A stretch of 6,511 nt of DNA, taken from NCBI GenBank assembly GCA_002787455.1, contig PCWU01000132.1:1-6511 (forward strand), in the 5' to 3' direction. The notes beneath the pieces were generated by a model. It was not told the origin of the DNA. It was given only the letters and a program-made list of their open reading frames with translations, and did no database searches. This document shows positions 1 to 6,435 of the stretch, in pieces (the first letter of the stretch is position 1; every line of letters starts with the position of its first letter). Position numbers and translations under genes: made by a program. Source of the DNA: Gallionellaceae bacterium CG11_big_fil_rev_8_21_14_0_20_60_62. GTDB lineage: Bacteria; Pseudomonadota; Gammaproteobacteria; Burkholderiales; Gallionellaceae.

Positions 1-675
1 CGCGTCCCAGATGCCGGGGTTGGTCAACATGATTGGCACGTTGTCCAGCACCGGTGATTTGGTGTAAACCACCGTGCCTTTATCGCCGGTGTAGTGCAGG
101 TGTCCACCTTTCAGCGGGCTGGGAGCGGCAGCACCTGCCGGGCCATTGTCGCGCGGAACCGGGATCTGGATACCCACGAACAATTTTTCCTTGTCCGCGC
201 TGGTTCCTTTGGGATTGGTGCCTTTCAGATCTTTGTACACATACAGGTGGCTGAAATAGGCATTGGCGACACTTTCATTCGCACTATATTTGCCGTCACC
301 GTTGATGTCGTAAGGGACATCCCAGTATTTCAGCTTGCCGCCTTCCGAATAGGTGTTGTCCACATGGCCGTAGGCCAGGCGAAAACGTTTTTTGCCGTCC
401 AGCAACACGGTCGGGTCTTTGCTGTCGGCCTCCAGCAACTCGGGATATTTGTTCGCCCCGCGCGCCGTCTTGATGACCTGGCTTTGCACCGAGTTGTACG
501 GCGGAAGCACGCAGCAATAGCTAAAATCAAAGCCGGTGCAATGCATGCCCAATTCGTAATTGATGGTGATGTTGTAATCATTTTTCGGCTTGGTAGCCGA
601 TGGCGCCGCTGACGCTGTGCCGATCGCAAAGGCGCACAACAGCGTCCCCGCGAACCAGACTTTTATATTTTTCAC
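1..675 (-). CDS. Secreted protein of unrecognised family with His/Cys cluster and EF-hand-like loop (partial, C-terminus beyond window)
   Basis: The first 225 residues are visible and the frame stays open through the left edge. I do not recognise the family. The GTG start at 675 is chosen because AGGGAG lies 6 bases upstream and a signal peptide follows directly: Lys residues, a hydrophobic core, and probable cleavage after Ala-Ser-Ala at residues 21-23. The mature protein opens with a striking patch, LGMHCTGFDFSYCCVLPPYN (residues 42-61), with His45, Cys46, Cys54 and Cys55. No CxxCH heme motif occurs in the visible part. Residues 123-134 (DINGDGKYSANE) fit a 12-residue EF-hand/dockerin-type calcium loop, with Asp, Asn, Asp, Gly, Ser and Glu in the expected places. 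Two more His sit at 192 and 194 (GGHLHYTG). It lies 160 bases downstream of the NapC-like gene on the same strand, so co-transcription is likely. A periplasmic or surface redox or metal-binding role is inference from context. Confidence 0.8.
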   Translation of the reverse strand, partial: MKNIKVWFAGTLLCAFAIGTASAAPSATKPKNDYNITINYELGMHCTGFDFSYCCVLPPYNSVQSQVIKTARGANKYPELLEADSKDPTVLLDGKKRFRLAYGHVDNTYSEGGKLKYWDVPYDINGDGKYSANESVANAYFSHLYVYKDLKGTNPKGTSADKEKLFVGIQIPVPRDNGPAGAAAPSPLKGGHLHYTGDKGTVVYTKSPVLDNVPIMLTNPGIWDA

Positions 676-835
676 GAGAATCTCCCTGTAGTCATTGAAT
701 CAACAATTCCAGGCATGGCAGATACTTGTAATCTGAATACGCCCGGTTCGGTTCTTCGCGCGATGTCTATTCGCGATCTGTTGCTACCATTCCATCCCCA
801 ATCCCCCTGCAAGCGAATCGGGAAATACGAATTCT
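676..835 (-). other. Intergenic spacer within the cytochrome cassette
   Basis: A 160-base gap between the NapC-like gene and the secreted unknown. I find no strong hairpin with T-run and no clear promoter; apart from the ribosome-binding site for the downstream gene, nothing is evident. Its length leaves room for a separate promoter or for mRNA processing. Confidence 0.5.
682..687 (-). promoter_or_regulatory. Ribosome-binding site that fixes the GTG start at 675
   Basis: On the minus strand AGGGAG is followed by a 6-base spacer (ATTCTC) and GTG. The same AGGGAGATTC string precedes the TTG start of the diheme cytochrome gene at 2079. This supports the non-ATG start and suggests the genes are matched in translation. 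Confidence 0.7.
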
Positions 836-1414
836 TTAGTGCAATCTGGGCAGTTTGTGCGCGATCCCCTTGTGACAATCGATGCAGGTCTTGCCCTCCT
901 TTTGCGCGTCCGCATGTTTGCTCTGCGCAATCCGATCCTGCTCGCCCAAATCCATCGTGGTATAGCTGTGGCAATTGCGGCAGCCGATGGAGTCGGTTTC
1001 TTTCATGCGCGCCCATTCCCGTTGCGCCATCTCCATCCGGTGCGCCTCGAATTTTTCGCGGGTATCGATGGTGCCGACCATCTCGCCCCACACATCCTTC
1101 GCCGCGATAATCTTGCGATACATCTTGGCGAACCAGTCCTTTTTTGGCACATGGCAGTCGGAACATTCCGCCCGCACCCCGGAGCGATTGGCGTAATGCA
1201 CGGACTTTTTATATTCCTCGTAGTTATAGCTCATGCTATGGCATGACGTGCAGAACGCCAGGCTATTGGTCGCATCCAAGGCGGTGGAAAATCCACCCAC
1301 CAGCACCACAAATGCAAGCACTCCTACCACTCCGCCGCAGCTGTAACGCACACAGCGCGAGCAGCCGAGGCGGGCCAGCCAGCTTTTTCCCCCCGGTTCA
1401 CCCACGGCCGGCAA
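836..1414 (-). CDS. NapC/NirT family membrane-anchored tetraheme cytochrome c (quinol dehydrogenase type)
   Basis: Proteins of this family sit in the inner membrane and pass electrons between the quinol pool and periplasmic partners. The sequence has one N-terminal membrane segment (about residues 27-46) and four CxxCH heme sites at residues 55-59, 84-88, 145-149 and 177-181. The family signatures LDATN before heme 1 and KGIAHKLP at the C-terminus are present. Heme 1 is CTSCHSM, the CxxCHxM arrangement in which the Met is a heme ligand in NrfH. Length (192 residues) is normal for a NapC/NrfH/CymA-type protein. The start is uncertain. An in-frame TGA lies shortly upstream and no in-frame ATG exists, leaving TTG at 1414 or GTG at 1405; the only weak ribosome-binding sequence (AGG) suits the GTG better. 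The cytoplasmic leader carries an unusual CSRCVRYSC cluster. The gene starts 32 bases after the diheme cytochrome stop, indicating an operon. The physiological direction of electron flow cannot be read from sequence. Confidence 0.93.
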   Translation of the reverse strand: MPAVGEPGGKSWLARLGCSRCVRYSCGGVVGVLAFVVLVGGFSTALDATNSLAFCTSCHSMSYNYEEYKKSVHYANRSGVRAECSDCHVPKKDWFAKMYRKIIAAKDVWGEMVGTIDTREKFEAHRMEMAQREWARMKETDSIGCRNCHSYTTMDLGEQDRIAQSKHADAQKEGKTCIDCHKGIAHKLPRLH

Positions 1415-1446
1415 CCTGGTTTCGGGCGCGCATGTTCAGCCCCGGC

Positions 1447-2079
1447 TCAATCGGCGCTGCCGTAGAAATGCACCAGCGCTTCCATATCCCCGGCGTTGAT
1501 CTCGTCGAGTTTGCGTTTCATTTTTTTCGGGATCGGGCGTTTACCGGTGACAAATTCATCGAATGACTGGCGCAGATAAGGCATCCACTGCCCAGCCATC
1601 ATCCCCGCATCATCTTCGGCGCTGGCACCGCCATCGGAGTGGCATTTTTCACAGTACAACTCGTGAATTTCGGCACCTTTTGCAACCAATGCCGGATCTG
1701 TTGTTTGCCGCGCCCGGACGAATTTCTTTTTGGAGAAATGCACCGCAATCTGGCGAATTTCGCTGTCGGTAAAACCGTGCGCCACCTCGCACATGTTGGT
1801 GGTCTTGCCCTTGTTGGGCCCGTTACGATATTTCGTATCCGGACAGGCACGCTCCTGGTCGCGGTAAGCCTTGAGATTATTGGCGAGAAACTCGACCGAA
1901 TAGCCGCCGATGATCGGCACATCGGGTTCGGTGCTGGCGCCTGCCTTGCCATGACAATAGGCGCATTTTGCTTCTACCCTTGCGGGATCGGCTGACCACG
2001 CCAATCCTGTCGGCGCAAAAACCCACAACATGCAGAGAAAAACCGAAGGAAAACGGAACGACGTGGCGCGCTTATTCAA
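1447..2079 (-). CDS. Secreted diheme c-type cytochrome, FccA/cytochrome c4-like
   Basis: This is a periplasmic electron carrier with two class I cytochrome domains. A signal peptide spans about residues 1-30 (cleavage near WSA). Heme sites are CAYCH (39-43) and CEKCH (143-147); probable distal Met ligands are Met96 and Met187. The second domain (ELYCEKCHSDGG, AGQWMPYL, KKMKRKL, FYGS) closely resembles, from memory, the C-terminal domain of FccA, the cytochrome subunit of flavocytochrome c sulfide dehydrogenase, and the 210-residue length also fits. No flavoprotein subunit gene (fccB) is in the window. Domain 1 carries an extra Cys pair (Cys79, Cys97) flanking a loop that seems longer than in FccA. 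The TTG start is supported by AGGGAG seven bases upstream and by the signal peptide. It is first in the minus-strand cassette, ahead of the NapC-like gene. An alternative name is a cytochrome c4/c553-type carrier; sulfide oxidation should not be assumed. Confidence 0.9.
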   Translation of the reverse strand: MNKRATSFRFPSVFLCMLWVFAPTGLAWSADPARVEAKCAYCHGKAGASTEPDVPIIGGYSVEFLANNLKAYRDQERACPDTKYRNGPNKGKTTNMCEVAHGFTDSEIRQIAVHFSKKKFVRARQTTDPALVAKGAEIHELYCEKCHSDGGASAEDDAGMMAGQWMPYLRQSFDEFVTGKRPIPKKMKRKLDEINAGDMEALVHFYGSAD

Positions 2080-2264
2080 CTTGAATCTCCCTGGAATAGC
2101 GGGTGCGCCCCTGATTTTTTAATACGGCAAAAAAGCCGCCGGAGTCGCTACACCTGTGCGGGAGATTAGAGCGCAGGTCGTGCCGACTGTCCACCCCCCT
2201 ACAAGTAGCATGGGTAATAACCCTAACGGGTCATCCAGCAGATTGCGACATCCCTGCGCAGCGG
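2080..2264 (-). other. Intergenic region between tyrS and the cytochrome cassette
   Basis: The stretch must carry the promoter of the cytochrome cassette unless tyrS transcripts read through. I see no convincing sigma-70 promoter: an AT-rich patch at about 2113-2136 includes TATTAA on the minus strand, but no good -35 box at proper spacing. Neither is there a stem plus T-run behind tyrS. Small inverted repeats are present: ACCTGTGC (2152-2159) against GCGCAGGT (2171-2178, seven of eight positions complementary), CTAC/GTAG around AA (2199-2208), and alternating GGGT/ACCC/GGGT blocks at 2212-2231. CTGCGCAG at 2254-2261 is a perfect 8-base palindrome. Any regulatory role is unproven. Confidence 0.5.
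2087..2092 (-). promoter_or_regulatory. Ribosome-binding site that fixes the TTG start at 2079
   Basis: AGGGAG with a 7-base spacer (ATTCAAG) precedes TTG on the minus strand. There is no in-frame ATG that would keep the signal peptide intact, so the TTG start is preferred. Confidence 0.7.
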
Positions 2265-3461
<1,197 letters not shown>

Positions 3462-3507
3462 ATCGAAAGACCGCTTGTCGGTTGCACGCCCGCCACCCGA
3501 ACGGATT

Positions 3508-3535
3508 TTGAGGAGGGTTTGGTTTCTGTTAAAGT
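3508..3535 (+). promoter_or_regulatory. Candidate sigma-70 promoter for the M23 peptidase-anmK operon
   Basis: TTGAGG (3508-3513, four of six matches to TTGACA) and TAAAGT (3530-3535, four of six to TATAAT) are separated by 16 bases in the divergent gap upstream of the peptidase gene. The match is only moderate. It would give a leader of roughly 90 bases containing the tandem repeat at 3572-3597. Confidence 0.35.
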
Positions 3536-3571
3536 GCCGTCCCGATTCAGTAAGTCCTTGTGTTTGCCGAT

Positions 3572-3597
3572 AAAGATGCATGAAAAAGATGCATGGA
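3572..3597 (+). repeat. Tandem 13-base direct repeat containing ATGCAT
   Basis: AAAGATGCATGAA and AAAGATGCATGGA lie head to tail with 12 of 13 bases identical. Each unit contains the palindrome ATGCAT. The repeat lies in the gap between tyrS and the peptidase gene, 35 bases before the peptidase start. It could be a double operator, part of the untranslated leader, or a simple slippage duplication. Confidence 0.75.
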
Positions 3598-3614
3598 CTT
3601 GCACAAGCACTACC

Positions 3615-3631
3615 CGCCTCAGGAGGCGTGA
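3615..3631 (+). promoter_or_regulatory. Strong ribosome-binding site inside a small potential hairpin
   Basis: AGGAGG (3621-3626) with a 5-base spacer selects the ATG at 3632 over the internal ATG at 3668. CGCCT (3615-3619) can pair with AGGCG (3624-3628) around a CAGG loop, which would partly bury the Shine-Dalgarno sequence. Confidence 0.65.
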
Positions 3632-4924
3632 ATGTTACCGCAAAACTCTTTATTACACGCGCACAAGATGAAGCTGCGCTGGCTGGTCGCCCTGTCCACC
3701 CTGCCTTTGCTCGGGGTGGTAACGGCGTTTGGCATCATGCCACAACCGGATGCGATGCCGGCACTTGGGCGCACCCTCAGCGCCGCCATTGCCCTGCCGG
3801 AAGTCGCCGGCGCGGGAAGTGAAGCGGCTTATTGGCATACCGACCGTATGCAGCGCGGCGACACGCTGAACGAATTACTCCACCGACTTGAGGTGAGCGA
3901 CGAGGCGGCTGCGGATTTTTTGCGTCGCGCCACCGATACCGCTTCCTTGCGCCAATTGCGTCCTGGCAAAGTCTTGCAGGCCCAGACATCGGCGGATGGA
4001 AGTTTGTTATCCCTGTCATATCTGGATAATGACGGCAACCAGGTTGCCATCACCCGGCAAGACAGTCGCTTCCGGGTCGAAATCCGGCCCGCGCCAACCG
4101 AACGCCGGATCGTCGTCCAGACCGCCGAGATCAGCAGCAGCCTTTACGCGGCGACGGACGAAGCAAACCTGCCCGACAGCGTGGCCACTCAACTGGTTGA
4201 GATTTTCGGCGGCGAGATCGACTTTCACCGCGACCTGCGGCGCGGGGATAAATTCAGCCTGCTTTATGAACAGGCTTATGTGAACGGCGAACCGACGCGC
4301 AATGCGCGCATCCTCGCGGCCGAGTTCATCAACCGCGGCCGCATCCTGCAGGCCTTTTACTTCCAGACCGGCAATCACGGCGGGGACTATTTTTCGCCGG
4401 ACGGCAAAAGCATGCGCAAGGCATTCCTGCGCTCCCCCATCGAGTTTTCACGGGTTAGCTCGGGATTCAGCCGGGCGCGCTTTCATCCGGTATTGAACCG
4501 CTGGCGCGCGCACAAGGGGGTGGACTATGCCGCGCCAACCGGCACCAAGGTGCGCGCGACGGCCGACGGTGTGGTGCGATTTGCCGGCAAACAGGGCGGT
4601 TACGGCAACGCCGTGATGCTCGACCACCAGGGCCAATTCCAGACGGTATATGGCCACTTGTCGCGTTTCGGCGATGTGCGGCGCGGGCAGCGCGTGAGCC
4701 AGGGTGAAGTAATCGGTTACGTCGGGCAAACCGGGCTCGCCAGCGGTCCGCATCTGCATTACGAGTTCAAGGTCAGCGGGGTGCAGCGTGACCCGTTAAA
4801 GACCGCACTGCCCGACGGCAAACCGGTCAGCGCGGAGCAGCAGCCCGCCTTCATGCGAAGCGCCGAAACGCTGCAAGCCCGCTTGTCACTGCTGCGCAAT
4901 ACGCGCATCGCCCTGCTCGATTAA
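3632..4924 (+). CDS. M23 family peptidoglycan endopeptidase, MepM-like
   Basis: A zinc metallopeptidase of the LytM/M23 family, expected to cut peptide cross-links in periplasmic peptidoglycan. The 430-residue protein has a short N-terminal cytoplasmic tail and one hydrophobic anchor at about residues 15-35. A central region (about 65-270) resembles the LysM-like/OapA-type N-terminal part of MepM (QRGDTLNELL at 75-84; LRRGDKFSLLYE at 202-213). The C-terminal M23 domain spans about 271-395. The zinc ligands are all visible: His294 and Asp298 in HKGVDYA, and His376 in GPHLHYEF; His342 in VYGHL is the expected catalytic His. An active enzyme is therefore predicted, unlike degenerate EnvC/NlpD-type M23 proteins. 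The start at 3632 is set by a strong AGGAGG. The gene runs without a gap into anmK, so the two are surely co-transcribed and linked by cell-wall turnover. The exact cross-link specificity is inferred from family resemblance. Confidence 0.94.
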   Translation: MLPQNSLLHAHKMKLRWLVALSTLPLLGVVTAFGIMPQPDAMPALGRTLSAAIALPEVAGAGSEAAYWHTDRMQRGDTLNELLHRLEVSDEAAADFLRRATDTASLRQLRPGKVLQAQTSADGSLLSLSYLDNDGNQVAITRQDSRFRVEIRPAPTERRIVVQTAEISSSLYAATDEANLPDSVATQLVEIFGGEIDFHRDLRRGDKFSLLYEQAYVNGEPTRNARILAAEFINRGRILQAFYFQTGNHGGDYFSPDGKSMRKAFLRSPIEFSRVSSGFSRARFHPVLNRWRAHKGVDYAAPTGTKVRATADGVVRFAGKQGGYGNAVMLDHQGQFQTVYGHLSRFGDVRRGQRVSQGEVIGYVGQTGLASGPHLHYEFKVSGVQRDPLKTALPDGKPVSAEQQPAFMRSAETLQARLSLLRNTRIALLD

Positions 4925-6022
4925 GTGCGCGAAGAATCGGCGCTTTATATCGGCATCATGTCCGGCACCAGCCTGGACGGCATTGATGTCGCGCTCGTCG
5001 ATCTGGCCGCCACCCCGACCCTGCTTGCCAGCCATTTCCAGTCTTACTCGCCCACCCGGGTGGCAACCCTGCTCGATCTGCACGTCGCGGGACGGGGTGA
5101 GCTGCATAGCGCACAACTCACCGCCAATCAATTGGCAGAAGACTACGCCAACGCCACCCATGCACTCCTGAAAAAAGCCGCGATCGACCCGCGAGATATC
5201 CGCGCCATCGGCTGCCACGGCCAGACCGTGCGCCACCGCCCGGAAAAGGGCTACAGCCTGCAACTGAACAATGGTGCCCTGCTGGCGGAATTGAGCGGAA
5301 TCACGGTGGTGAGCGACTTTCGATCGCGCGACATCGCGGCAGGCGGCCAGGGCGCGCCGCTGGTGCCGGCCTTTCACGACAAAATCTTGCGCCACCCGAC
5401 CATTCACCGCGCCATTCTGAACATTGGCGGCATTGCCAACCTGACCAACCTCGACCCGAAACGAACCACGACCGGCTTCGATACCGGCCCCGGCAATCTG
5501 CTGATGGATGCATGGATCGCCAAACATCAAGGCGCAGCCTATGACGCGCACGGCGCCTGGGCGGCCAGCGGCAGGGTCATCCCCGTGCTGTTGTTAGCCC
5601 TGCTGGCCGACCCGTACTTTGCCGCCAAGCCTCCCAAGAGCACGGGGCGCGACCATTTCAATCTCGCTTGGCTGGGGAAACATCTGCACGCAACGGAATC
5701 GCCCGCAGAGGTGCAAGCCACCTTGCTTGCCCTCAGCGCCGACAGCATGGCTGAAGCGGTGCGCCGGGATTGCGCCGGAACCGAGGAGATTTATGTTTGT
5801 GGCGGCGGCGCCCACAATGACGCACTGCTCGCGCGTTTGCGCACCGCATTGCCGCAGTGCCGCATTGACAGTACCGATAGGCTGGGCATCGGCGCCGACT
5901 GGATGGAGGCGGCCGCCTTTGCCTGGCTAGCCCGGCAAACCCTGCACCGGCTCCCCGGGAACTTGCCCGCCGTCACCGGTGCGCGCCATCCCTGCATTCT
6001 GGGCGCGATCTATCCGGCGTAA
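4925..6022 (+). CDS. anmK: Anhydro-N-acetylmuramic acid kinase
   Basis: Cytoplasmic enzyme that uses ATP and water to open and phosphorylate 1,6-anhydro-MurNAc, giving MurNAc-6-phosphate for peptidoglycan recycling. The 365 residues match the usual length of about 370. Motifs in order: the phosphate-binding GIMSGTSLDGIDVAL (10-24), GCHGQTVRHRP (96-106), NIGGIANLT (166-174), GFDTGPGN (184-191) whose Asp186 corresponds to the catalytic Asp of characterised AnmK, CGGGAHN (292-298), and GADWMEAAAFAWLA (323-336). GTG at 4925 is the only start that keeps the first motif intact with a leader; no Shine-Dalgarno sequence is evident. The gene begins at the base after the peptidase TAA and in the same frame, so translation probably depends on ribosomes finishing the upstream gene. 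The pairing with a peptidoglycan endopeptidase fits a cell-wall turnover operon. Confidence 0.97.
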   Translation: MREESALYIGIMSGTSLDGIDVALVDLAATPTLLASHFQSYSPTRVATLLDLHVAGRGELHSAQLTANQLAEDYANATHALLKKAAIDPRDIRAIGCHGQTVRHRPEKGYSLQLNNGALLAELSGITVVSDFRSRDIAAGGQGAPLVPAFHDKILRHPTIHRAILNIGGIANLTNLDPKRTTTGFDTGPGNLLMDAWIAKHQGAAYDAHGAWAASGRVIPVLLLALLADPYFAAKPPKSTGRDHFNLAWLGKHLHATESPAEVQATLLALSADSMAEAVRRDCAGTEEIYVCGGGAHNDALLARLRTALPQCRIDSTDRLGIGADWMEAAAFAWLARQTLHRLPGNLPAVTGARHPCILGAIYPA

Positions 6023-6052
6023 AAAAACCGGGGCGCGCGCCCCGGTTTTTTT
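6021..6052. terminator. Bidirectional intrinsic terminator between anmK and erpA
   Basis: A perfect 32-base palindrome: seven A, CCGGGGCGC, its complement GCGCCCCGG, and seven T. It gives a GC-rich stem of about nine pairs (fewer if loop bases open) followed by a T-run on both strands. It begins inside the anmK TAA stop codon (6020-6022) and ends 15 bases before the erpA stop, so it should end both convergent transcripts. Confidence 0.95.
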
Positions 6053-6067
6053 ACGGCGAAACTGCGC

Positions 6068-6418
6068 CTATGCGGAAAACGAGGAGCCGCAACCGCAGGT
6101 GGTCGTCGCGTTCGGGTTCTTGATGACGAATTGCGAGCCTTCCAGCCCTTCCGAATAATCAATCTCGGCGCCGACCAGATACTGAAAACTCATCGGGTCA
6201 ATCAGCAGTTGCACGCCGTTCTTGCTCATCACGGTATCGTCCTCGTTGACGACCTCGTCAAACGTGAAACCGTATTGGAAACCGGAGCAGCCGCCGCCGC
6301 TGACGAACACGCGCAACTTCAGGTCGGCGTTACCCTCCTCCTCGATCAGTTGCTTCACTTTGTTTGCCGCGCTATCGGTGAACAACAGCGGGTCTTGCAT
6401 TTCGGTCACTGCATTCAT
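6068..6418 (-). CDS. erpA: A-type iron-sulfur cluster carrier/insertion protein ErpA
   Basis: Small cytoplasmic HesB/IscA-family protein that receives Fe-S clusters from the assembly machinery and delivers them to target enzymes. The 116 residues include the three conserved cluster-binding cysteines: Cys44 in SGGGCSGFQYGF and Cys108 and Cys110 in TTCGCGSSFS. The acidic, helical N-terminal part (FTDSAANKVKQLIEEE) and the PMSFQYLVGAEIDY segment match ErpA rather than IscA or SufA, but the subfamily choice is by resemblance. The ATG start has AAGGAG seven bases upstream (6426-6431). It follows the partial gene at the right edge by 17 bases, suggesting one transcript, and is convergent with anmK. 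Confidence 0.95.
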   Translation of the reverse strand: MNAVTEMQDPLLFTDSAANKVKQLIEEEGNADLKLRVFVSGGGCSGFQYGFTFDEVVNEDDTVMSKNGVQLLIDPMSFQYLVGAEIDYSEGLEGSQFVIKNPNATTTCGCGSSFSA

Positions 6419-6435
6419 GGCATTTCTCCTTGGTG

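Noticed and set aside
94..612. 172-codon plus-strand open frame opposite the secreted unknown
   Set aside because: The minus-strand frame has a start with good ribosome-binding site, a signal peptide and structured motifs; the plus frame has none of these.
2113..2137. Possible tyrS or cassette terminator at GGCTTTTTTGCC
   Set aside because: The stem is only about four pairs, the T-run lies in the loop, and no T-run follows the stem on either strand.
3462..3581. Forty-residue N-terminal extension of TyrRS
   Set aside because: The extension has no resemblance to the family, and the 398-residue version beginning MNQQEIL has the normal length and N-terminus.
4886..5551. 221-codon minus-strand open frame opposite anmK
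   Set aside because: It overlaps a fully motif-supported kinase gene and shows no protein family features.
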